NCBI GenBank assembly: GCA_047921395.1
Contig: JBLRWH010000028.1
Span: 1 to 29,918, forward strand
Length of the DNA stretch: 29,918 bases
Direction: 5' to 3'
Source of the DNA: XN24 sp047921395
Lineage (GTDB): Bacteria > Pseudomonadota > Gammaproteobacteria > Steroidobacterales > XN24
Shown: one piece after another, positions 23,272 to 29,918 of the stretch
Layout of the letters: every line of letters begins with the position of its first letter
Position numbering within the stretch: the stretch's first letter is position 1
Notes under the pieces: model-generated
The model's input: only the letters and a program-made list of their open reading frames with translations
Database searches by the model: none
Told to the model about the DNA's origin: nothing
Position numbers and translations under genes: made by a program

Positions 23272-24201
23272 TCAGGCCGCCCGGCCGTCGGTCTTCTGGT
23301 CCACGAGGCGGATGAACAGCTCCTCGAGGCGGTTCGCCTTGTTGCGCATCGACGCGACCTTCACGCCAGCGACGGTGAGTGCGTGGAACAGCTCATTCAT
23401 GCCGTGGCGGCTATCGACGTCCACCTCGAGCGTGGTCGGATCGATCAGCCGGACGGCAAAGCCCTCCAGCGCCGGAGGTGCAGCGATCTCGGCCTCGAGC
23501 GTCAGTACGAAGGTCTCCAGCTGCAGCTTGCGCAGCACGCGGCTCATGCGATCGTTTTCCACGATCCGGCCCTGGTCGATGATCGCGACATTGCGGCACA
23601 GGCTCTCGGCTTCTTCCAGGTAATGCGTCGTCAGGATGATGGTGACGCCCTCGGCATTCACCTTGCGCAGGTATTCCCACATCGAGCGGCGGATCTCGAT
23701 ATCCACGCCGGCGGTCGGCTCGTCGAGGATCAGCAGCCGCGGCTCGTGCACCAGCGCGCGGGCGATCATCAGGCGGCGCTTCATGCCGCCAGAGAGCGAG
23801 CGGGCGATATCGTTGCGCTTGTCCCAGAGCTGCAGCTCGCGCAGGTATTTCTCCGCGCGCTCGAGCGCGACGCGGCGCGGCAAGCCGTAGTAACCGCCCT
23901 GCGTGGCGACGATGCTCTCGACCTTCTCGAACTGGTTGAGATTCAGCTCCTGCGGCACCAGGCCGATGCAGGCCTTCGCCGCGGAGAAGTCCCGGTCGAT
24001 GTCATGCCCGAAGATTTTTGCCGTCCCGCCGGTCTTGGTGACCAGCGAGGTCACAATGCCGATGGTCGTGCTCTTCCCGGCGCCATTCGGGCCGAGCAAG
24101 GCGAAAAAATCCCCCTCCTCCACGCACAGGTCGATGCCCTTCAGCGCCTGCACGCCGTTCGGGTAGGTCTTGCTCAGGTTGCTGAGTTCGAGGGCCTTCA
24201 T
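23272..24201 (-). CDS. yadG: ABC transporter ATPase, YadG-like
   Basis: A 309-residue ATPase. Walker A is GPNGAGKST (37-45), the Q-loop is in VPQELNLN, the signature is LSGGM (136-140), Walker B is LLILDEP (156-162), and the switch is TTHYLEEAE. The C-terminal about 75 residues match the YadG-type extension (NRLEELFIRLV). The ATG at 24201 gives MKALELSNLSKTYPNG, as in E. coli, and follows AGGCAGAG. An upstream frame start is not supported. The partner permease follows after 11 nt. Confidence 0.93.
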   Translation of the reverse strand: MKALELSNLSKTYPNGVQALKGIDLCVEEGDFFALLGPNGAGKSTTIGIVTSLVTKTGGTAKIFGHDIDRDFSAAKACIGLVPQELNLNQFEKVESIVATQGGYYGLPRRVALERAEKYLRELQLWDKRNDIARSLSGGMKRRLMIARALVHEPRLLILDEPTAGVDIEIRRSMWEYLRKVNAEGVTIILTTHYLEEAESLCRNVAIIDQGRIVENDRMSRVLRKLQLETFVLTLEAEIAAPPALEGFAVRLIDPTTLEVDVDSRHGMNELFHALTVAGVKVASMRNKANRLEELFIRLVDQKTDGRAA

Positions 24202-24235
24202 TTCTCTGCCTGGGAGCCAAACGGGACGCTGCACG

Positions 24236-24249
24236 GGGGTCGCGACCCC
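24236..24249. repeat. Palindrome upstream of yadG
   Basis: GGGGTCGCGACCCC is a perfect 14-bp palindrome 35 nt before the yadG ATG. An extended -10 (TGGTAGAAT, minus strand, -10 at 24275-24270) lies just upstream of it. It therefore sits at or just past the predicted start and could be an operator or leader hairpin. Confidence 0.4.
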
Positions 24250-24286
24250 ACGGTCCGGCGAAGTCCGCCATTCTACCAAGCTTCAT

Positions 24287-24301
24287 GCCCCGAGGCGGGG
24301 C
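24287..24301 (-). terminator. Short hairpin after the unknown gene
   Basis: GCCCCG-AGG-CGGGGC is a perfect 6-bp stem with a 3-nt loop, five bases past the stop of the gene at 24307-24915. No U-tract follows, so termination would be weak. Confidence 0.4.
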
Positions 24302-24306
24302 GGCGG

Positions 24307-24915
24307 TCAGGAGCGACGAAATCCGCGCACGGGGTGCAAGGTCTGCGAGAGGCCGAGCGAGCGCCGGATCGTCCACTGCCGGCCCTGCGCGGCGAGCACC
24401 TTGAGCTGCGGCTCGTCGTTGCTCGTCGCGGCATCGATATAGCGCAACCAGAAGACCTCGCGGTGGGCGAGCCGGCCGCGCAAGCGTGGCGCCGCCAGCG
24501 GCGCCACGAATCCCAGGCTGCTGATCTCCTGCGTCGCCAGCCGCTTGCGCGTATCGGTGGGCAGCCCGACCCAGGCGGCGACGCTGCGCGGCGCCGAGCG
24601 CACGCAACTCCGCAGCGCCATCAAGGCGAGCAGCGTGAACCGCTCCACCTCCGGCGGGCACGGCCGGTAGCCCGGCTCCAGGTCACGGACACCCGGTGAC
24701 AGCAGTCCGGCCCAGGCAGCCTCGTCCTCGAAGCCGAAGCCGAACAGCGCGAAAGGCGCTGCGCCAAGCCGGCGCCTCGATGCACTTTCGAGCCGTCGCA
24801 GGCGGGCTGCCACGGCGCCGGACAGCCCCGACTCCAGGCCATTCGCGACCAGTTCCAGGAAGCCCTCGTTCAGTTCGGCGAAGTCGCGCGCGACAACTGT
24901 GATCTCGAGTGTCAT
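24307..24915 (-). CDS. Protein of unknown function, divergent from FlhC-like gene
   Basis: A 202-residue, probably cytoplasmic protein without signal peptide or membrane helix. It is mostly helical and arginine-rich. The ATG at 24915 follows a very strong GGGAGGAGG site. I do not recognise the family. Residues 112-150 (VAAWVGLPTDTRKRLA... SSLGFVAPLAAPRLRGR) loosely resemble the LA-x3-I/L-x2-L/M-x2-V/L-A pattern near the C-terminus of FlhD. That resemblance is weak, but the neighbour is FlhC-like, so a diverged FlhD-type partner deserves a test. It precedes yadG on the same strand by 105 nt. Confidence 0.75.
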   Translation of the reverse strand: MTLEITVVARDFAELNEGFLELVANGLESGLSGAVAARLRRLESASRRRLGAAPFALFGFGFEDEAAWAGLLSPGVRDLEPGYRPCPPEVERFTLLALMALRSCVRSAPRSVAAWVGLPTDTRKRLATQEISSLGFVAPLAAPRLRGRLAHREVFWLRYIDAATSNDEPQLKVLAAQGRQWTIRRSLGLSQTLHPVRGFRRS

Positions 24916-25003
24916 GTTCCTCCTCCCATGCGCTGCTGAGCATAGATACGCCGGGGCTCGAATTGACCGGGGAATATTCGCTCGGTCCAGCCAGAAACAC
25001 CCA

Positions 25004-25027
25004 AAAACGTCCATATATGGTAGTTTT
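25004..25027. promoter_or_regulatory. AT-rich palindrome between divergent genes, candidate operator
   Basis: CCATATATGG (25011-25020) is a perfect palindrome, flanked symmetrically by AAAAC (25004-25008) and GTTTT (25023-25027). It lies in the 182-nt gap between the unknown gene and the FlhC-like gene, the most AT-rich spot in this part of the window. A dimeric regulator site or core promoter element is likely. Confidence 0.5.
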
Positions 25028-25097
25028 GGCCCAAATATAGCATTTTTACTCCGCGGGGCAATCGCGGAGACTGCTGGTCCGAAGGGAAGATGCCGCC

Positions 25098-25697
25098 ATG
25101 AGAATCACCGACAACCGCTACGCGGGCGAGCAGGCCAGGCTGGATCTCGCGATCCGCATGATCCGCCACGAGGCCCGCACCCACATCATCACCCACTGCA
25201 CCGGCTTCAGCCAGGACCGGATCCGCAAGCTCTACGGCACGTACTTCAAGCATCGCACCGGCACCAACGTCAAGCGACACCGGGGCAAATCGCCCTCGAG
25301 CGTGGAATTCTTCGTGCGGAACCCCTGGATCCAGTCGGAGGCTTCCCTGCTCGTGCATGTTTTCGCGAACTGGCGCCTGCTGCGAATCCTCCCGGATCTC
25401 GTGACGGCGCCCGAGACCCTGGCCGACCGCCTGCTTTTCGGCCAGCGATTCTGCGACGCCTACGAGGACTTCCGCGCCGCGGATCCCGGCAGCGCGATCA
25501 GCTTCGACCACGCCTGGAGCCTGCTGGCCAACCTGCTCGAGCGCGACGAGCTGCTGCTGCTGGACTGCGCCGACTGCAACACCTTCTACGTGCAGGACGC
25601 GCTCGCGCTGGACGGCCGGCAGTGCCCCGCCTGCCGTGTCGCTCCCCGGGCGCGACCGACCCGGGCCGCTGCCGAGGCGAGACGCTGCGGGCGCTGA
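25098..25697 (+). CDS. FlhC-like transcriptional regulator (orphan)
   Basis: A 199-residue protein resembling FlhC (E. coli 192). Residues 13-50 (ARLDLAIRMIRHEARTHI... FSQDRIRKLYGTYF) align with the FlhC N-terminal helices. Residues 67-92 (SSVEFFVRNPWIQSEASLLVHVFANW) match the next FlhC block. The zinc site is C157-x2-C160-x15-C176-x2-C179, the FlhC arrangement. FlhC normally works as FlhD4C2 to activate flagellar genes. No FlhD or flagellar gene is recognised here, so its targets are unknown. The ATG at 25098 follows GAAGGGAAG. A 3-codon ATG-CCG-CCA-TGA overlaps its start. An Arg/Ala-rich tail follows the zinc site. Confidence 0.85.
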   Translation: MRITDNRYAGEQARLDLAIRMIRHEARTHIITHCTGFSQDRIRKLYGTYFKHRTGTNVKRHRGKSPSSVEFFVRNPWIQSEASLLVHVFANWRLLRILPDLVTAPETLADRLLFGQRFCDAYEDFRAADPGSAISFDHAWSLLANLLERDELLLLDCADCNTFYVQDALALDGRQCPACRVAPRARPTRAAAEARRCGR

Positions 25698-25706
25698 ACC
25701 GTTTAG

Positions 25707-25758
25707 GGCCTGTTCACAGTCGGCGGGTCGCCGCGACGGGGCCAGGTGTGAACAGGCC
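25707..25758. repeat. Inverted repeat between FlhC-like gene and rraA
   Basis: GGCCTGTTCACA (25707-25718) and TGTGAACAGGCC (25747-25758) are perfect 12-bp arms with a 28-nt GC-rich spacer. It starts 10 nt after the FlhC-like stop. It may end that transcript, be a REP-like unit or bind a regulator. Its right arm contains the predicted rraA -35. Confidence 0.7.
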
Positions 25759-25777
25759 TTCGCTGGCAGCGTAGAAT
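25749..25777 (+). promoter_or_regulatory. Sigma-70 promoter of the rraA operon
   Basis: TGAACA (25749-25754) and TAGAAT (25772-25777) are spaced by 17 nt, with 4 and 5 of 6 consensus matches. The predicted start is near 25784, 24 nt before the rraA ATG. Confidence 0.55.
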
Positions 25778-25807
25778 GTCGGCTTGCCCCCCGCCGACGG
25801 AGTGACC

Positions 25808-26299
25808 ATGGCCTACAACACTGCCGACCTCTGCGACGCCCATGAGCGCGACCTGCACGTGGTGGAATCGATGTTCCTTCGCTATGGCCGGCTCGCCGCA
25901 TTCGACGGCCCGATCGCCACGGTCAAGTGCTACGAGGACAACTCGAAGGTGCGCGAGGCGCTGTCGGAGCCGGGCGAAGGTCGAATTCTCGTGGTGGACG
26001 GCGGCGGCTCGCAGCGGCGGGCGCTGTTCGGCGACATGCTCGGCGAACTGGCCGTCAGGAACGGCTGGAAGGGCATCGTCATCAACGGCTGCATCCGCGA
26101 CTCCGCCGCGATCGACCAGCTCGAAATCGGCGTGCGGGCGCTCGGCACCATCCCGCTGAAGACGCACAAGCGCGGGGACGGCCAGCGCGACGTGTCGGTC
26201 AGCTTCGCGGGCGTGACCTTTCGGCCGGGCGAGCACCTGTACGCCGACTCGGACGGCATCGTCGTGGCCGCGCGCCCCCTGGATATCGCCGCGGAATGA
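25808..26299 (+). CDS. rraA: RraA-family protein (RNase E activity regulator)
   Basis: A 163-residue protein (E. coli RraA 161). The conserved GDMLGELAVRNGWKGIVINGCIRDS (about residues 77-101) and LGTIPLKTHKRG, HLYADSDGIVV are diagnostic. RraA binds the RNase E C-terminal region and inhibits mRNA decay. Close relatives are HMG/CHA aldolases that use the same G-x20-R-D site, so a metabolic role cannot be excluded. The ATG at 25808 follows GGAG and aligns with E. coli MKYDTSELCD. Its stop overlaps the nudC start by ATGA. Confidence 0.9.
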   Translation: MAYNTADLCDAHERDLHVVESMFLRYGRLAAFDGPIATVKCYEDNSKVREALSEPGEGRILVVDGGGSQRRALFGDMLGELAVRNGWKGIVINGCIRDSAAIDQLEIGVRALGTIPLKTHKRGDGQRDVSVSFAGVTFRPGEHLYADSDGIVVAARPLDIAAE

Positions 26300-27231
26300 G
26301 CTCGGCACGCAGTAACTTCCTCGCTGACGCGCTCCTTGATCGGCTGGGCCACCTGCGCAAGGACAGCGCCTGGCTCGAGTCGGCGCGCGCGCGCGGCCTC
26401 TACCTGGCGGTCTGGAAGCGCCGCAACCTGGTGTTGGCCGGGGAGGTGCTGGCGCCCGTGTTTCTTTCCCGTGAAGTCGTCGCCGCGCACGGTGCCGGTC
26501 ACGAGGCCGTGCTGCTCGGCCACCGCGACGAGCTGCCCTGCTTTGCCATCGCCCTGGAGGGCGACGCGCCGCCGCCGCTAGCCGGCAGCTTCGAAGAGAT
26601 CCGCGGCATCGGCGACCGGCTCAACCCGGACGACGCGGCACTGCTCGCCTATGCGCGCGCCATGGTCGTGTGGCACGAGGGGCATCGGCACTGCGGCCTC
26701 TGCGGGGCGCCGACCGCGAGCATCGAGGCCGGCCACGCGCGCGAGTGCCGGGGCTGCGGCGCCAAGCATTTTCCGCGCGTGGATCCGGCGATCATCGTGC
26801 TGGTCGCCGACGAGACACGCTGCCTGCTCGGCCGCCCGGCCTCCTGGCCGGCCGGGCGCTACTCGACCATCGCGGGGTTCGTCGAACCCGGCGAGAGCCT
26901 CGAGGACGCCGTGCGGCGCGAGATCCGGGAGGAAACCGGCATCTACGCCGGCGATCTCGAATATCACAGCTCCCAGCCCTGGCCGTTCCCCTCCTCGCTG
27001 ATGCTCGGCTTCCGGGCGCGACCGGCGGGCGGCGAGATCGCGCTGCGCGATGGCGAACTGGAGGACGCGCGCTGGGTCGACCGCGACGACATCGTCGCGC
27101 GGCGCATCCTGCTGCCGCCGCGCGTCTCGATCGCGTATCGCCTCATCGAGGATTGGTTCGACTCGGCGCCCGGCCGGCGCCTCGCGGCCGAAACCGAGCC
27201 GGGTCCCTGGATTACGAGGCCCGAGCCTTGA
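26296..27231 (+). CDS. nudC: NAD-capped RNA hydrolase NudC
   Basis: A 311-residue Nudix enzyme that removes the NAD cap from RNA 5' ends and cleaves NADH. A zinc ribbon uses Cys133, Cys136, Cys151 and Cys154. The Nudix box spans 194-216 (G-x5-E200-x7-REIREETGI), and SQPWPFP (226-232) is the NudC-specific motif. The N-terminal domain (1-125) is variable, as usual. The ATG at 26296 overlaps the rraA stop (ATGA), so the two are coupled. A longer frame reaching back into rraA is not supported. Confidence 0.95.
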   Translation: MSSARSNFLADALLDRLGHLRKDSAWLESARARGLYLAVWKRRNLVLAGEVLAPVFLSREVVAAHGAGHEAVLLGHRDELPCFAIALEGDAPPPLAGSFEEIRGIGDRLNPDDAALLAYARAMVVWHEGHRHCGLCGAPTASIEAGHARECRGCGAKHFPRVDPAIIVLVADETRCLLGRPASWPAGRYSTIAGFVEPGESLEDAVRREIREETGIYAGDLEYHSSQPWPFPSSLMLGFRARPAGGEIALRDGELEDARWVDRDDIVARRILLPPRVSIAYRLIEDWFDSAPGRRLAAETEPGPWITRPEP

Positions 27232-27250
27232 GCGGCCGGGGCTGACGCCG

Positions 27251-28018
27251 ATGTGCCTGCTCGTCTTCGCGTGGCGACCCGATGCAATCCATCGGCTGGT
27301 GCTGGCCGGCAATCGCGACGAGTTCCACGCGCGCCCCGCTGCGGCGGCCGACTGGTGGGAGAACGAGATCGTCGGCGGCAAGGACCTGCGCGCGGGCGGA
27401 ACCTGGCTCGCCGCACATCGCTCCGGACGCTACGCGGTCGTGACGAATTTCCGCGAGCCGCTCGAGGAGGGCCGGGGTCCACGGTCGCGCGGCGAGCTGG
27501 TCACGAACTATCTCGCGCACGGGGCGACGCCCGAGGCGTTCGCGCGGGACATTGCGGGGCGTGCCCAGGACTACGCCGGCTTCAACCTGCTGCTGGGCGA
27601 TCCCGACACGCTGGTCTACCTCTCGAACCGCGGTCGCGGCCCGGAGGTGCTGGAACCGGGCGTCTACGGCCTCTCCAACCACCTGCTCGACACCCCCTGG
27701 CCCAAGCTCCGCAAAACCCGGGCCCGATTCGAAGCTCTGCTCGCGGACGGCGCGCCGAGCGGGCTACTGCTGGAGATGCTCGCCGACCGCGAACCGGCCG
27801 CCGCGGCAGACATGCCAGACACCGGCATCGGCCCGGAGTGGGAGCGCCTGCTGTCCTCGCCTTTCATCGTGAGCCCCCACTATGGCACCCGTTGCTCGAC
27901 TGTGCTGAAGCTCCTGGAGAACGACACCATGGAATTCACAGAACGCCGTTTCGATGCGGCCGGGGACTCCGCCGGCGAATCCGACTTCCGCTTCCCGATC
28001 GAGCGCGGCGCCCGATGA
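27251..28018 (+). CDS. NRDE/TANGO2-family protein
   Basis: A 255-residue protein of the Ntn-hydrolase-like TANGO2 family. It begins MCLLVFAW, in which Cys2 is the probable nucleophile, and has the naming motif NRDE at 21-24. WWEN, GGTWLA, TNFRE, SRGELV and YGLSNHLLDTPWPK are further family marks, and the end has RCSTVL and ERRF. The biochemical role is unsettled (TANGO2 has been linked to heme or acyl-lipid handling). The ATG at 27251 follows nudC by 19 nt, and its end overlaps the peptidase gene. Confidence 0.92.
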   Translation: MCLLVFAWRPDAIHRLVLAGNRDEFHARPAAAADWWENEIVGGKDLRAGGTWLAAHRSGRYAVVTNFREPLEEGRGPRSRGELVTNYLAHGATPEAFARDIAGRAQDYAGFNLLLGDPDTLVYLSNRGRGPEVLEPGVYGLSNHLLDTPWPKLRKTRARFEALLADGAPSGLLLEMLADREPAAAADMPDTGIGPEWERLLSSPFIVSPHYGTRCSTVLKLLENDTMEFTERRFDAAGDSAGESDFRFPIERGAR

Positions 28019-29918
28019 AGCCGCGGCGCGCACCTTTCGGCAGCTGGACATCGCCGCTCGAGGCCGCGCAGGTCGCGACGGCTGGAAAGCGGATCTCGCA
28101 GCCATGCCGCAGCGGCGACGTCGTGAGCTGGCTGGAGCTGCGGCCCGCGGAGGGCGGCCGCACCACGCTGATGCAGGACGCCCACGGCCGGCGTACCGAG
28201 CTGACGCCCGCGCCCTGGAGCGTGCGTAGCCGCGCGCATGAATACGGCGGCGGCAGCTTCTGCGTCGCCGGCCGCGAGGCCTGGTTCGTCAACGACGCAG
28301 ACCAGGCCGTCTGGCACCGGGATGCGGACGGCAACATCCAGCGCCTGACGCCCGCCGATCAACGACGCTATGCCGACCTGGTGCGCGACCCCGTCCGGCC
28401 GCGGCTGCTGGCGGTGTGCGAGGACCACGGGGCGCCCGGCGAGCCCGCGAACTCGATCGTGGCGATCAGCGATGACGGCCAGGTCACGACGCTCGTGCAG
28501 GGCCGCGACTTCCACGCGTCGCCGCGCCTCGATCGCGATGGTGCAAGGCTCGCCTGGCTGTCGTGGGACCATCCGAACCTGCCCTGGGACGGCAATGCGC
28601 TCTGGGTTGCGGACCTCGACACATCCGGGCGATTCGCCCGGGCGCGGCAGGTGGCCGGCGGAGACCGGGTCGCCGTGTTCCAGCCCGAGTGGCTGCGCGA
28701 CGGCCGGCTGGGCTTCGTGGCGGACCCGGATGGCTGGTGGAATCACTACGCCTGGCGGGCAGATGGCCAGGTCGAGCGGCTCACCGAGATGGACTCGGAG
28801 GGCGGCCTGCCGCAGTGGGTCTTCGGCCAGTCGACCTGGGGCGAGATCGCCGGCGGCCTGCTCGGCGCGATGACACGCGACGGCAGCTGGGAACTGTGGC
28901 GCTTCGGCCGCGGGCTTGCGGCGCGCCAGTTCTGGCGGCTGGAAGCGATCGAGCATTTCGCGACCGACGGCAAAGAAGCGGTCGCACTGGCGGGTGCGCC
29001 GGACCGGAGCACCGGCGTCTACCTGCTGGATGGACCTGACATGCGCGCGCGCCTGGTCGTCGACTGCGGACCGCTGCCGCTCGAGGACGAGTGGATCTCG
29101 CGGCCCGAGCCCATCGCGTTTCCGACCGCGGACGGGACGCAGGCCTACGCGAATTACTATCCGCCGACCAACCCGATGCACGAGGGGCCCGCGGACGCCG
29201 CGCCGCCGGTCATCGTCAAGTGTCACGGCGGCCCCACCTCGGCCGCCGCCACGGCCTTCGACGCGAAGGTCCAGTTCTGGACCACGCGCGGCTTCGCCGT
29301 GCTCGACGTCAACTACCGCGGCAGCACCGGCTTCGGCCGCGCCTATCGCGAAAGCCTTTATGGCCGCTGGGGCAGCGCCGATGTCGAGGACTGCGTCGCG
29401 GGCGTCCGGTATCTCGCGGGACGCGGACTCGCGGATGCCGGCGCGGCCTTCATCAGCGGCGGCAGCGCGGGCGGCTTCACCGTGCTGTCCGCGCTGGCGT
29501 TCACGGACGCCTTCCGGGGCGGTGCGAGTTATTTCGGCGTCGCGGACCTCGATGGGCTGTTCGATACCACCCACAAGTTTGAATCGCGCTATGACCACTG
29601 GCTGTTCGGACCGCCGGACGCCCCCGCCACGCGGCGGCTGATCGAGGCGCGCTCGCCACTGCGCCACGCCGCGCGCATCCGCTGCCCGGTGATCTTCTTC
29701 CAGGGTGGCGAGGATCGGGTTGTGCCGCCGGCGCAGAGCCGCCAGATGCATGCGGCCCTGCGGGCCAGCGGCGTGCCGACCGCATACCTGGAGTTCCCCG
29801 ACGAAGGCCATGGCTTCCGCCGCGCGGAAAACGTCCGCGCCGCGCTCGAGGCCGAGCTGGCGTTTTTCTGTCGGGTGCTCGGGGTTGCGCCGGCGGGCGA
29901 CGTGCCGTCGCTGTCGCT
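28015..29918 (+). CDS. Prolyl oligopeptidase-family (S9) peptidase, 3' end outside window
   Basis: At least 634 residues, open at the window edge and probably near its natural C-terminus. Residues about 20-370 resemble a beta-propeller. An alpha/beta-hydrolase domain follows, with KCHGGPTS, VNYRGSTGFGRAYR and the nucleophile Ser484 in GGSAGG. Asp567 (GGEDRVVPP) and His599 (DEGHGF) complete the triad. No signal peptide is seen, so it is probably cytoplasmic. It would cleave short peptides, perhaps after proline or as a dipeptidyl/acylaminoacyl peptidase. The ATG at 28015 overlaps the NRDE stop (ATGA). The assignment within S9 is uncertain. Confidence 0.9.
   Translation, partial: MKPRRAPFGSWTSPLEAAQVATAGKRISQPCRSGDVVSWLELRPAEGGRTTLMQDAHGRRTELTPAPWSVRSRAHEYGGGSFCVAGREAWFVNDADQAVWHRDADGNIQRLTPADQRRYADLVRDPVRPRLLAVCEDHGAPGEPANSIVAISDDGQVTTLVQGRDFHASPRLDRDGARLAWLSWDHPNLPWDGNALWVADLDTSGRFARARQVAGGDRVAVFQPEWLRDGRLGFVADPDGWWNHYAWRADGQVERLTEMDSEGGLPQWVFGQSTWGEIAGGLLGAMTRDGSWELWRFGRGLAARQFWRLEAIEHFATDGKEAVALAGAPDRSTGVYLLDGPDMRARLVVDCGPLPLEDEWISRPEPIAFPTADGTQAYANYYPPTNPMHEGPADAAPPVIVKCHGGPTSAAATAFDAKVQFWTTRGFAVLDVNYRGSTGFGRAYRESLYGRWGSADVEDCVAGVRYLAGRGLADAGAAFISGGSAGGFTVLSALAFTDAFRGGASYFGVADLDGLFDTTHKFESRYDHWLFGPPDAPATRRLIEARSPLRHAARIRCPVIFFQGGEDRVVPPAQSRQMHAALRASGVPTAYLEFPDEGHGFRRAENVRAALEAELAFFCRVLGVAPAGDVPSLS

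Noticed and set aside
25090..25101. Three-codon ORF overlapping the FlhC-like start as a regulatory uORF
   Set aside because: The ribosome site is too close to its ATG, so it is probably coincidental.
1..29918. CRISPR arrays, tRNA or rRNA genes, complete insertion sequences, toxin-antitoxin or restriction systems
   Set aside because: No regular spaced repeats, cloverleaf, rRNA core, transposase or defence-family motifs were recognised on either strand.

Overview
This window reads as chromosomal DNA of a GC-rich gammaproteobacterium. The evidence is the combination of an enteric-like PspF/PspABC envelope-stress locus, a FadE-type acyl-CoA dehydrogenase, formate-dependent PurT, NudC, RraA, a YedK-type SRAP protein, YadGH and a GspA/GspB pair. 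The lineage cannot be fixed from the sequence. A Chromatiales-, Steroidobacter- or Wenzhouxiangella-like relative is my guess. Genes are tightly packed, with many 4-nt ATGA/GTGA start-stop overlaps. I see no tRNA, rRNA, CRISPR array, complete insertion sequence or prophage.

Layout. 1-295 is a non-coding edge with a hairpin. 296-3522 (minus) encodes a YbbA/YbbP-like ABC system. 3580-5169 (minus) is pspA-pspB-PspC domain gene-pspC, driven by a clear sigma-54 promoter with an IHF-like site, and divergent from the activator gene pspF (5336-6388, plus). 6414-8182 (minus) is an AI-2E family membrane protein overlapping a beta-carbonic anhydrase, divergent from purT (8318-9514). 9511-13084 (minus) is an apparent six-gene operon: a 29-codon small ORF, a YtrA-type GntR repressor, an ABC-2 ATPase and permease, a BON protein and a DUF4097 repeat protein. 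A 22-bp palindrome over the predicted -10 is its likely operator. 13299-16982 (plus) holds malate dehydrogenase and fadE, each with a hairpin near its predicted mRNA 5' end.

16982-17410 is a DUF3667 remnant interrupted by an amber codon. 17485-21729 (plus) is gspA-gspB followed by a fusion that joins both halves of a fatty-acid kinase (FakA-like plus DegV/FakB-like). An 82-bp imperfect palindrome covers the stops of this gene and of the convergent SRAP gene. 21784-24915 (minus) is a small protein of unknown function, then yadG, yadH and the SRAP gene. 25098-25697 (plus) is an orphan FlhC-like regulator, divergent from the unknown gene across an AT-rich palindromic region. 25808 to the window end (plus) is rraA-nudC-NRDE protein-S9 peptidase, in which three of the four genes start by overlap with or close to the preceding gene. 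The last gene runs off the edge.

The themes are envelope homeostasis (Psp, three ABC systems, BON/DUF4097), fatty-acid handling (FadE, FakAB fusion) and RNA turnover (RraA, NudC). The most interesting leads are the FlhC-like/unknown divergent pair, the FakA-FakB fusion, the GntR operator with its small first ORF, and the long palindrome shared by two gene ends. I found no clear anti-phage or other wholly new system.
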